Part shown: positions 44,897 to 52,911 of the stretch, in pieces
How the letters are laid out: each line of letters begins with the position of its first letter
Numbering within the stretch: the stretch's first letter is position 1
Assembly (NCBI GenBank): GCA_002127285.1
Contig: NFUW01000002.1
Location: 1,523,630-1,587,629 of the forward strand
Reading direction: 5' to 3'
Source of the DNA: Chitinophagaceae bacterium IBVUCB1
GTDB lineage: Bacteria; Bacteroidota; Bacteroidia; Chitinophagales; Chitinophagaceae
Length of the DNA stretch: 64,000 nucleotides
Notes under the pieces: generated by a model
What the model was told of the DNA's origin: nothing
The model's input: only the letters and a program-made list of their open reading frames with translations
Databases searched by the model: none
Program-made: the position numbers and the translations under genes

Positions 44897-45346
44897 ATGG
44901 CAAGATTTTTAACAGATGCGGATTACGACACCCTTATCAAAGAAGAGATAAAGCGGCTGCTCGATGGCAGGGCTACCAACGGCACAGGCACTCCATACAA
45001 ACTGGTCAAAGCCGAAAACATGGCTATACGCCAAATAAAGAACCGCCTGAAAGCAAGGTATGATATGGAAGCCGAGTTCGCCAAGTCAAACACACCGACA
45101 GATTTGCGTGACAGCTTTCTTGTAATGATAACTATTGATATCACCTTATATCATCTGTACAGCCAAACAGGACACAGGGATGTACCCAAGCACAGGGAAG
45201 ACAGATATCAGGACGCTATTGATTGGCTAAAAGATGTAGGTACGGGAGTGCAGGAGGCAGATTTTGCAACCTACGAGGAAGAGGGCGAAACACCCCCGCC
45301 TGATATGCGGCTTTCGTCAGACGAGCAAGAAAATCATAGTTGGTAA
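44897..45346 (+). CDS. Mu gp36-like protein, DUF1320
   Basis: 149 residues. MARFLTDADYDTLIKEEIKRLLDG ... AENMAIRQIKNRLKARYDMEAEFAKSN followed by LVMITIDITLYHLYSQTGHRDVPKHREDRYQDAIDWLKDVGTG is typical of DUF1320 (Mu gp36), a head-tail connector-like protein. Mu places it near the head genes. Here it sits between terminase and portal. The C-terminal tail is acidic. Confidence 0.8.
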   Translation: MARFLTDADYDTLIKEEIKRLLDGRATNGTGTPYKLVKAENMAIRQIKNRLKARYDMEAEFAKSNTPTDLRDSFLVMITIDITLYHLYSQTGHRDVPKHREDRYQDAIDWLKDVGTGVQEADFATYEEEGETPPPDMRLSSDEQENHSW

Positions 45347-45493
45347 TCCATCACCGCCACCCGAAACGCCCAAAACCCCGTTTTACGGTATTTTAAAAAC
45401 TTGGCAAACGGGAAAATGGTATCAATATACCACTCAAAAAAAACAGGGGCAGGAAACCGCCTAAAAATAAATAGAATAAAAAATATTAATACA

Positions 45494-46786
45494 ATGTCAG
45501 AAAGAGGTGCAAGGATTGGCAGAAAATACCAAGCCTACGGAAAGGAAACCAAAGAGCAGGATTATCACGCCATTATAGACCTGATTGTTGAAGATGCAGT
45601 CAATCGAACACGTCAGGGTATTCAAGAGTGGAGGCAAGCAGTCGACGCTGCCGACGACCCCTTATTCCCGCAATGGCATGGCCTGCAGGATATTTACGAA
45701 TACCTGAGTACCGATGCGCACTTTCAGAGTGTATTCAACCTGATACGCAAAGGCGCGGTATTGAGCAAACGATTCTATATACGCAGTTCCGAAACCAACA
45801 AGGAAGACAAGGACAAAACCAAGCTGCTGGAAAAAGAATGGTTCCTGAAGATGGTAAATGAAATGCTGGAGGCTATTGCTCGTGGCTACAGCTTACTGCA
45901 GGTTGCGCGTCCTGAATTGCTCACCAACCATTCTATTGAACTGCCGTTCGATATACTGCCTAAAAGACTATTCATACCGCAATACAATTACCTTGTCACG
46001 CAGTCGGGTGGCCATGAAGCATATTCTATTACCGATCCTGCTTGGGATAATTCCATCATCTGCGTTAAAGGGTTCGACCGCTTTGGTGCAATGAACGATA
46101 TAGTCCCGAACCTGATATGGAAAAAGAATGCCCTGCAAGGTTGGGCTATCTTCAGCGAACGCTTCGGCATACCCCTCGTACAGATAACAACCAACAAAAC
46201 TGCCAAGGGAGACATCGACAAGCTGGAGGCGATGGCTAAGAAGATGGGACAGGCAGCAAGAGCCGTACTGCCAATGGGTAGCACCATGAACATTATTGAC
46301 TCTGCAACCAAGGGCGACCCTTACAAAGTGTATCAGGAGCAGGCAAAGACGCACAACGAAGAGGTGTCTAAGCGTTTCCTTGGCGGTACCATGATAAGCG
46401 ATAACGGCTCCAGCAGAAGCCAAAGCGAAGTACATGAGCGTACACTCGACGATAAGGTGTCGGAAATGGACTTCAAGATGATCGAGTACGCAGTTAACAA
46501 CCAACTGCTGCCGCTACTCAGGCAACACGGCCTGCCTATCGATGAGACTGACGAGTTCGTGTATGACCGTACCCAAACCCTTGCATTGCCCAAGCTATTT
46601 GAAATGGTAGACAAGCTACTGGAGCGCGGTTTCGAAGTGGACGATAAGTGGATGGCTGAAAAGTTTAGCATACCCATCACCGGTAAAGCTATACCGATCG
46701 GCAAGCCTGCGGAAGATACTCCGATAGAAGACGAACCCGTAAAGCCTGTCAAAAAAGACAAGCAGCCCAAAGGTTTTTTCGACTAA
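45494..46786 (+). CDS. Portal protein, Mu gp29-like DUF935
   Basis: 430 residues from ATG 45494. An upstream GTG at 45401 adds a low-complexity basic leader. The DUF935 pattern includes LQDIYEYLSTDAHFQSVFNLIRKGAVLSKRFYI, GYSLLQVARPELL, then KNALQGWAIFSERFGIPLVQITT, and SRSQSEVHERTLDDKVSEMD. The dodecameric portal is the DNA channel. It ends PKGFFD just past a slippery T TTT TTC. A -1 shift there joins it to the MuF protein. Confidence 0.85.
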   Translation: MSERGARIGRKYQAYGKETKEQDYHAIIDLIVEDAVNRTRQGIQEWRQAVDAADDPLFPQWHGLQDIYEYLSTDAHFQSVFNLIRKGAVLSKRFYIRSSETNKEDKDKTKLLEKEWFLKMVNEMLEAIARGYSLLQVARPELLTNHSIELPFDILPKRLFIPQYNYLVTQSGGHEAYSITDPAWDNSIICVKGFDRFGAMNDIVPNLIWKKNALQGWAIFSERFGIPLVQITTNKTAKGDIDKLEAMAKKMGQAARAVLPMGSTMNIIDSATKGDPYKVYQEQAKTHNEEVSKRFLGGTMISDNGSSRSQSEVHERTLDDKVSEMDFKMIEYAVNNQLLPLLRQHGLPIDETDEFVYDRTQTLALPKLFEMVDKLLERGFEVDDKWMAEKFSIPITGKAIPIGKPAEDTPIEDEPVKPVKKDKQPKGFFD

Positions 46787-46804
46787 GCCCCGGTAACACG
46801 GGGC
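46774..46804 (+). promoter_or_regulatory. Candidate programmed -1 frameshift signal joining portal and MuF
   Basis: T TTT TTC at 46774-46780 is in frame-0 register and is followed by GAC TAA. After a 6-base spacer, a 5-bp stem GCCCC/GGGGC (46787-46791 with 46800-46804) has an 8-base loop. A -1 shift reads FFRLSPGNTGRIVTHAEL and enters the MuF frame without a break. Confidence 0.7.
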
Positions 46805-46956
46805 GCATCGTCACTCATGCAGAGCTGTCGGCTCTATATGGTAAACGCTGTAATAAGTGCGGCGGTTACCATCCAGTAGCTGAGGGTGGCGGTATAGACT
46901 TATCCGCAGCTTTTAAAAAGGCTGTAAAATATGTTTATAAAGACAAGGCTGAGGAG

Positions 46957-48096
46957 ATGCTGCCTAAACTATCAGCAGCATACAGCGCTTCTTTTGGTAC
47001 GGGCATAGCAGAGGGCTATGGAGACAATCTGTTTGAAGTAAAGTGGGAATCGCCCGATTGGGAAATGATACGCAACCTGCAAACCAATGTGTATGAGTTC
47101 AGTACCGCCAAGAGCTATCAACAACTGAAAGCCTTGACGCTGGCACTTACGGACGCTGACGGAAAGCTGATACCCGAAAAAGAATTTATTGAAATAGCAT
47201 CGCGCATCAATAAAGAGATGGGTATTACCCACTTACGAATAGAGCGCGACACGGCAATAGGCTCTGCACAAATGGCAAGCCGTTGGGTACAGTTTAAAAG
47301 TGAGGCCGACAAGTTTCCGAACCTTACCTATCGCACAGTAGGCGATGGGCAGGTACGCCCAAGCCACGCAGCAATGGATGGCACTACGCTACCCATCACG
47401 CACAGCTTCTGGGCTACCAACTATCCGCCGAATGGTTGGAATTGCAGGTGCGATGTAGAGCAGTCTATCAATGGCGCGGTTACCCCTGAAAATAAAATAT
47501 ACACACCGGAAGACACACCACCCATGTTTAAAACCAATATGGCAGAGACAGGTGTGGCATTCCCTGAAGAGCATCCGTATTACGACGAGCTGCCGGCAGG
47601 TGTTATGAAAGCAGCTAATGGTATCAATCCGTTTATATATACCAAAATACACAAGGGCAAAAAAGGTGGCTATGTATATAACAACGCCATCAGCAATGCC
47701 AACGCTGCTGAAATAGAAACAGCGCAGATACTTGCCGATAACGGACATAAAGTAATACTGCTACCCGAACTGCAACCTGTAGGTGAAGCACAACAGGCAT
47801 TAAGAAAGATATGCCTGCCCAAAGACGTACCTGAAGGAAAGAACACAGACGCAATGGTAAACGGCAAACTGGTGGACTTCAAGAACATCGTAAATACCTC
47901 CAGCGCGTTGGATAACGCCATTCGTTACGGCAGTAAGCAGGCAGGTATTGTCTGTATCCGCATGGTTGCTTTCCCTTACGATGCAATGAGCAGTGTAATG
48001 AAACAAAGGGTAAAGCGTACTGCTGAAATAAAAGAAGTATGGATAATAGCAGGCACCGAGATAAAGAAGCTGAAGCGGGCAGATATGTTGAAATAA
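46957..48096 (+). CDS. MuF-like head morphogenesis protein with C-terminal nuclease-like toxin domain
   Basis: 379 residues from the first usable ATG (46957). Coding clearly extends upstream to 46787 with a zinc-knuckle-like GKRCNKCGGYHPVAEGGG but has no ATG, GTG or TTG, so the natural N-terminus may come from the portal by -1 frameshift. The MuF domain has HAAMDGTTLPI and PNGWNCRCDVE (Cys163, Cys165). Residues ~240-379 form an extra domain with NAAEIETAQILADNGHKV, then NTDAMVNGKLVDFKN (Asp298, Asp307-x-Lys309). This resembles PD-(D/E)XK nucleases of CdiA-CT/tRNase toxins. It may be injected or assembled in the head. Confidence 0.75.
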   Translation: MLPKLSAAYSASFGTGIAEGYGDNLFEVKWESPDWEMIRNLQTNVYEFSTAKSYQQLKALTLALTDADGKLIPEKEFIEIASRINKEMGITHLRIERDTAIGSAQMASRWVQFKSEADKFPNLTYRTVGDGQVRPSHAAMDGTTLPITHSFWATNYPPNGWNCRCDVEQSINGAVTPENKIYTPEDTPPMFKTNMAETGVAFPEEHPYYDELPAGVMKAANGINPFIYTKIHKGKKGGYVYNNAISNANAAEIETAQILADNGHKVILLPELQPVGEAQQALRKICLPKDVPEGKNTDAMVNGKLVDFKNIVNTSSALDNAIRYGSKQAGIVCIRMVAFPYDAMSSVMKQRVKRTAEIKEVWIIAGTEIKKLKRADMLK

Positions 48097-48168
48097 AAAA
48101 GGGCTCGAGGACTACCGAAGTAATGCCAAGAGCCATTGCAAATATAAGAAACTTTTTAAAATAAGAAC

Positions 48169-50061
48169 ATGAGCGCTTTTTCTCAACCGAAAGTAATGAT
48201 GATGCTGGGCCTTAACAGCGCAGGGCTGAAGCAGGGCTTTGATAAAGCTAAGGCACTGACAGGCAAGTTTGTTTCTGATGTCAACACTAAGCTGAAGCAA
48301 ATTAAGCTGGGTGGAGGCGGTAGCTCATCACCGGGCGAGGGTATGTTCGACAGAGTGCGTGGTATGCTCGGTGGTGGCTTTGACATGGGTGGTATGCTAT
48401 CAGGTATGAGTGGTAAACTTGGCATGTTGGCGGCAGGCATAGGTCTTGTCACAGCCCTCGGTGTCAAAGCAACCACCATGTCTATGGATTGGGAGCGCAG
48501 CATGGCCAAAGTCAATGTAACCACCCAATTACAAAAAGATGAACTGAAAGGGTTAAGCGATGAGATATTACATATAGCAGGGCGAAATGCCAACCCATTT
48601 GAGGAAGTACCTCAAGCATTCAATAAGATTGTCAGTTCGGGCATGGACATGAATTCGGCATTAAAAATGCTGGAACCCACTTTGAAAGCCGCCAAGGCAG
48701 GATTTGCAGATGTTGAAACCGTTGCTTCTGCTGCCGTTTCAATCATGGCATCATCAGGTATAGACAATGCAACAAGGGTTTATGACATACTGTTTGCTAC
48801 ACTCAACAAAGGCAATGCGGAATTTGCAGACATATCACAGTACCTGCCCAAAATAATACCAGGGGCAAGGAATGCAGGTATCGCGCTTGAAGATGTAGCA
48901 GGAGCATACGCATACCTAACGGCACAAGGCTTCAAAGCAGAAGCTGCGGCAACCGGATTACAAAATGTTTTTAAAGCATTCAGTGATGGGCGTACTATAA
49001 AAGGCTTTGATACAATCGGGGTAAAATTGTTTGACGCTGAGGGTAGAGCGAGAGGGCTGAACCCTGTGTTACAGGACTTGCAGAAATCACTTTTGGGGCT
49101 TACCGATCAGCAGCGTATTACTAAGTTGGATAAAATCGGACTTGACCAGGAAGCATCAATGGCTCTGTCTTCTATGCTGCAAGACTACGATAAATTGCAA
49201 GGCATACTTGGATATGTAAGAAATTCCCAAGGTGAGTTAAACAAAGCAATAGATGCCGGAGCTAACAGCACTGACAACTGGAAAATTGCCATGAATGGAT
49301 TAAGTGCCTCTGTTACAGAACTCGGCAACGAACTGAAACCAGTTGCAGAACTACTCGCATACTCTGCACAGTTTGGCGTTGATGCTGCAGGTGGTATCAT
49401 CAATTTATGGCGCAATCAGATACGCTGGCTAAAAGGTGATATGTCGGTAGAAGAAGAACGCAACTTTAACTACAACAAAAAGTTACGCAATGACAAGCAG
49501 CGGGAGTACATGCCTTTCATGCAGGATAATCGAATCAACGACTTCGTTCGGCGCGATGCTGTTGATTGGTTTAATAAAGATAGAACCATAAATCCTGAAG
49601 GCTTACTTGATTATGAAATGGAACATGCAAAACTGTTGCATGGTTATAAAAAAATAATAGATCGTGGACTTGACAGCAATGATGGTAAGGTGAAATCATT
49701 ATTGAAAAGTTACGGTGTCGGTAATACGGAAGACTTTTATAAGTTAATGGAATCAGGAAAATTACCTGAAGCATCTTCTAAGATAGAGTCGCTATTACCT
49801 AAAACACCAGCTAACGGCAAAGCCATTCATACATCCACAACTGGCGCTGGCACTAAAGCCAAGGGTGATGGTGGCGTTAGTGAAGTGATAAACGGCTCGA
49901 AAAAAGAAAAAGTTACCAATATACACATCGAAAACTTTATTAAAGGCGACCTCATCAGCCAAGCTGCAGCAATAAAAGGCATGAGTAAAGAAGAGTTGTT
50001 GAACTTTATGCGAGAGGCTTTCCGCCGTATGGTAGTTGATATGGAAAACGGGGTTGCGTAA
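48169..50061 (+). CDS. Tail tape measure protein
   Basis: 630 residues. The N-terminal region has GLNSAGLKQGFDKAKALTGKF and a Gly/Met-rich hydrophobic part. The TP901-type core reads EEVPQAFNKIVSSGMDMNSALKMLEPTLKAAKAGFADVETVASAAVSIMASSG and VAGAYAYLTAQGFKAEAAATGLQNVFKAF. It sets tail length and is short for a phage of this size. It lies in the rightward operon while tube, sheath and chaperone are in the leftward one, an unusual split. Confidence 0.85.
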   Translation: MSAFSQPKVMMMLGLNSAGLKQGFDKAKALTGKFVSDVNTKLKQIKLGGGGSSSPGEGMFDRVRGMLGGGFDMGGMLSGMSGKLGMLAAGIGLVTALGVKATTMSMDWERSMAKVNVTTQLQKDELKGLSDEILHIAGRNANPFEEVPQAFNKIVSSGMDMNSALKMLEPTLKAAKAGFADVETVASAAVSIMASSGIDNATRVYDILFATLNKGNAEFADISQYLPKIIPGARNAGIALEDVAGAYAYLTAQGFKAEAAATGLQNVFKAFSDGRTIKGFDTIGVKLFDAEGRARGLNPVLQDLQKSLLGLTDQQRITKLDKIGLDQEASMALSSMLQDYDKLQGILGYVRNSQGELNKAIDAGANSTDNWKIAMNGLSASVTELGNELKPVAELLAYSAQFGVDAAGGIINLWRNQIRWLKGDMSVEEERNFNYNKKLRNDKQREYMPFMQDNRINDFVRRDAVDWFNKDRTINPEGLLDYEMEHAKLLHGYKKIIDRGLDSNDGKVKSLLKSYGVGNTEDFYKLMESGKLPEASSKIESLLPKTPANGKAIHTSTTGAGTKAKGDGGVSEVINGSKKEKVTNIHIENFIKGDLISQAAAIKGMSKEELLNFMREAFRRMVVDMENGVA

Positions 50062-50618
50062 TGAACGAACTGGATGAGATATCAGAAACCATTAAGCGGG
50101 TAAACAAAGCAGTTGATGGGCTGATGCCCAAGCTGGCAACACATGCTGTCAACTTCTACAAGCAACGCTTCCGAAGTCAGGATTGGGTAGATAATTATAC
50201 CCATCCTTGGGCAAAGCGCAAAGAGCGTGGCCGCAGACGTAGCGCAAGGGCTGTACTTACAAAGACTGGACGATTGCGCCGCAGCATCCGGAAAGCACAG
50301 GTTACCCCTACCACCGCTATTATTGAAACCGATGTACCCTATGCTTATGCCCACAACTATGGCGTAAATGCTTTGGTAGATGTTGACGCACATACACGGA
50401 GCCGCTACAAAAAAGTAAAAGAAAAATATACTACCCGCAAAGGCAGGGAGCGTACCCGAACTAAGCGAGTGGTTGACGAAGATGCAGGACAGATAAAAGT
50501 ACGCAGGCACAAACGTCGTATGCGATTGCCACGCAGGCAGTTTATGGGGCCAAGCGCCACTCTAAACAAACAATTTGAAAGAATAATCAGTGCCGATTTG
50601 ATAAGAGCTTTAAAATAA
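50061..50618 (+). CDS. Virion morphogenesis protein, Mu gpG-like
   Basis: 185 residues. It overlaps the tape-measure stop by one base. It begins MNELDEISETIKRVNKAVDGLMPKLATHAVNFYKQRFRSQDWVDN. The central WAKRKERGRRRSARAVLTKTGRLRRSIRKA and VPYAYAHNYGV match gpG/virion-morphogenesis proteins of Mu-type phages, which may be tail completion proteins. The C-terminal PRRQFMGPSATLNKQFERII ends the family. Confidence 0.8.
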   Translation: MNELDEISETIKRVNKAVDGLMPKLATHAVNFYKQRFRSQDWVDNYTHPWAKRKERGRRRSARAVLTKTGRLRRSIRKAQVTPTTAIIETDVPYAYAHNYGVNALVDVDAHTRSRYKKVKEKYTTRKGRERTRTKRVVDEDAGQIKVRRHKRRMRLPRRQFMGPSATLNKQFERIISADLIRALK

Positions 50619-50626
50619 CACCAAAT

Positions 50627-51163
50627 ATGACTAAGCAATTTTTCCTTGACATAAAACAGGCTTTTATAGATGCCGAGGCCGACATGTTGGCTGCAGGTAT
50701 GCCTACCATCAAATACATAGACCGCTTTCGCGGCCAACCTCTGAACCCGGAGCAGTACGAATACTATCCGCTGCCCGCTATCTTCATACAATCAAAAATA
50801 GTGTGGACACTTGAGGGCAGGGTGTATAATGCATCAGTAGATTTTACCTTCCATATTGTTACCGACCCTACTTGGGATACAAGCAGTGTAGCCGCCAACC
50901 AGTCTACAGGGCTCAATTACTACACGTTCCTGGACAAAGTACGCGAGGTGCTGGACAACTTGCGCGTTGAGTACATGAGTACGCTCTTTCGTACAGAAGA
51001 TGACACCATCGATGCCGATGTAGTATTTTATGACACACTCGGCTACAGAGCTGCTTATTATGCTGAAAATATGATGCTGCCAAAAACAGAAAGCGTGTAC
51101 AACCCGAACATGATAGCCGTACAAACAAACAGGCAGCTACGGAAAAAAGTAAGGGATGCATAA
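50627..51163 (+). CDS. Putative tail terminator/completion protein
   Basis: 178 residues (MTKQFFLDIKQAFIDAEADMLAAGMPTIKYIDRFRGQPLNPEQYEYYPLPAIFIQ). Beta segments (TLEGRVYNASVDFTFHIVTDPTW) resemble the gpU/tail-terminator fold in Bacteroidota phages. It is the last gene of the rightward late operon. Beyond it the strand switches to the T9SS cargo gene. Assignment is position plus a weak pattern. Confidence 0.55.
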   Translation: MTKQFFLDIKQAFIDAEADMLAAGMPTIKYIDRFRGQPLNPEQYEYYPLPAIFIQSKIVWTLEGRVYNASVDFTFHIVTDPTWDTSSVAANQSTGLNYYTFLDKVREVLDNLRVEYMSTLFRTEDDTIDADVVFYDTLGYRAAYYAENMMLPKTESVYNPNMIAVQTNRQLRKKVRDA

Positions 51164-51208
51164 CACACCCCTTTTTTTGCTTGTTTATTCCGCATCGGGA
51201 ATGTTTTA

Positions 51209-51961
51209 TTACCGTATAATAAACTGCTCTGTTTGTGGCTGCATCCCTGCTGCCTGTACAGTATAGAAATAAGTACCAGGTGCATAGCTACCCGTTGGTA
51301 CAAGTATATCGGTGTATTGATGGCTGATTTGATAAGACTGTATGCGCCTGCCGTCCGCGCTGTACACATCCATGCTGGCGGTATGTATGCCATCAGGCAG
51401 CTTATAACCAAGATGTATGGCATCTGTGGCGGGGTTGGGGTATGCACTTAGCTCTGCATCATTTTGACCCGCATTGGCCTTTACCTGCAGGTACGTACCC
51501 GGTACACTGTAAACACGATTTTGATAGTTCGGGCCAGTAGTAACAATCTTCCATTTACCATTAAATCGTACAGGCCCCGCAAGATATGTATCGTTTAGAG
51601 TTTGCAAAATTGAACCTGTTTCATCACACAGTATTGTAGTATATGTAGTTGCTGAACCTGTAGTGTAATATGAATAACAGAACTCAACCAATGGATCAGC
51701 ATTAAACAGCTTTGTAGAAACACACGTAATGCCAAAATACATAGCTCCACTTGGCACACTTAAATTTATACTCTTCCATACAGTATGGTCTTCATTGTGC
51801 AATGTAGCTTTATTATTTGCAGTATCAACCGAAATATACTTGTACCCTACATCTTCGAGGTTGACTACTTGTAATGTTCTACTTCTCGTATAAGTGTTTT
51901 CCAGTGTCATTTGCGCTTGGCTGTAAACAGGCAAAAGCAGCAGGAGTAATAGCTTTTTCAT
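51209..51961 (-). CDS. T9SS-sorted secreted protein carried by the prophage
   Basis: 250 residues from ATG 51961 (MKKLLLLLLLPVYSQAQ signal). A longer start would overlap the repressor stop. The middle is a beta-rich domain with no known catalytic motif. The C-terminal ~80 residues are a type A T9SS sorting domain (AYPNPATDAIHLGYKL ... GSYAPGTYFYTVQA). It lies between the late operon and the repressor, on the repressor strand 4 bases downstream, so it is probably expressed in lysogens as cargo modifying the host surface. Confidence 0.8.
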   Translation of the reverse strand: MKKLLLLLLLPVYSQAQMTLENTYTRSRTLQVVNLEDVGYKYISVDTANNKATLHNEDHTVWKSINLSVPSGAMYFGITCVSTKLFNADPLVEFCYSYYTTGSATTYTTILCDETGSILQTLNDTYLAGPVRFNGKWKIVTTGPNYQNRVYSVPGTYLQVKANAGQNDAELSAYPNPATDAIHLGYKLPDGIHTASMDVYSADGRRIQSYQISHQYTDILVPTGSYAPGTYFYTVQAAGMQPQTEQFIIR

Positions 51962-51965
51962 TAGT

Positions 51966-52631
51966 TTAGTTTTTACCAAATATAGGACTGTTTTCATTTC
52001 TCTTAATAACGCCAGTTACTCTATATATGCTTCTAATGGCGCTTTTATGAATTAAGAATGGCTCATAATAAAACTTGCCCTTACGAGGGCCCTCTGCATA
52101 TACCATTACATTATCTGAATACAGTTCGTATGTTTCATCGTCTCCTGTTTTGAATAACCGTTTTAAATAACGATTATCCTCTGTTTCCACAACATACACT
52201 TTGCCATATTCAATAATTCCATCGTTTACTTTGCGTAATCCTACAACACAGCCACTTGGATAGTTTGGCGTCATGCTATTTCCATAAATTCTGATAGCAC
52301 ATTCGCTATCCCGTAATAAATCTCCTACGTCAATCATAGTTTTAGGTTTTGTTATAGGCATCATATCAGCTTCCGCAACTTGACTGCCTGCGATAGCCTC
52401 TACGTCATAGAATGGGATTGCATTTCGGTTCACATTTAGTTCACCATTCTTGTTTATATGTTCACTTATACTTGCTATTTGCAAGATAGTAATCTCGGTA
52501 CCTTTAGTGATTGCTTTAGACCCATTTTCCATTTTATTGACCATCTCTCTTGACATGCCAATCCTCTTACCAAAGTCCTCCTGACTTAGTCCTGTAGCGG
52601 TTCTTATGTTTTTTAGTTCTTGGCCAGTCAT
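51966..52631 (-). CDS. Phage repressor, HTH plus S24 (LexA-like) peptidase domain
   Basis: 221 residues. The N-terminal HTH (LKNIRTATGLSQEDFGKRIGMSREMVNKMENGSKAI) is Cro/C1 type. The C-terminal S24 domain has IYGNSMTPNYPSG with the nucleophile Ser, and NRYLKRLF with the catalytic Lys. It should hold lysogeny by binding the operators at 52648-52690 and undergo self-cleavage on DNA damage. It is divergent from the early operon. Confidence 0.93.
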   Translation of the reverse strand: MTGQELKNIRTATGLSQEDFGKRIGMSREMVNKMENGSKAITKGTEITILQIASISEHINKNGELNVNRNAIPFYDVEAIAGSQVAEADMMPITKPKTMIDVGDLLRDSECAIRIYGNSMTPNYPSGCVVGLRKVNDGIIEYGKVYVVETEDNRYLKRLFKTGDDETYELYSDNVMVYAEGPRKGKFYYEPFLIHKSAIRSIYRVTGVIKRNENSPIFGKN

Positions 52632-52647
52632 AATGGTTCTAAAAAAA

Positions 52648-52692
52648 GTTCACATTTTATTTTGAAATGTGAACTTAGTTCACATATATTTG
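52648..52692. promoter_or_regulatory. Repressor operators overlapping the early promoter
   Basis: An inverted repeat GTTCACATTT/AAATGTGAAC spans 52648-52674, and a third half-site GTTCACATAT lies at 52678-52687. TTTG (52661-52664), a 20-base spacer and TATATTTG (52685-52692) form a canonical Bacteroidota -33/-7 promoter for the transposase operon, buried in the operators. Repressor binding would block it. Confidence 0.8.
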
Positions 52693-52719
52693 TGTACCGA
52701 TTTGCGGTACATAGAACAA

Positions 52720-52911
52720 ATGTATGGAAATATGAATAAGGGCAAAAACAAAACGGACTATCAATTAATAGCAGAAACCTTTAATGTTTCCCCAGAGGCG
52801 GTGAGACAGGCATTAAAAAGACGTCGCTCATATCCAAATAACAATCTGGTTAAAGCATACGACAGGTTACAAAAAACAAAAATGTCAACCCTTAGAAAAA
52901 TGGTAGCATAA
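52720..52911 (+). CDS. Small Ner/Cro-like DNA-binding protein
   Basis: 63 residues from ATG 52720. An alternative ATG is at 52732, and earlier starts lie in the promoter. DYQLIAETFNVSPEAVRQALKRRRSY is a helix-turn-helix of the type found in Ner or Cro-like proteins. It is the first gene of the early operon, a position held by ner in Mu, where it represses early and repressor transcription. Its TAA overlaps the transposase ATG by one base. Confidence 0.65.
   Translation: MYGNMNKGKNKTDYQLIAETFNVSPEAVRQALKRRRSYPNNNLVKAYDRLQKTKMSTLRKMVA

Noticed and set aside
48098-48140. GGCTC...GAGCC stem before the tape measure gene as a terminator
   Set aside because: The stem is weak, the loop is large and no T run follows. 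Genes on both sides belong to the same operon.
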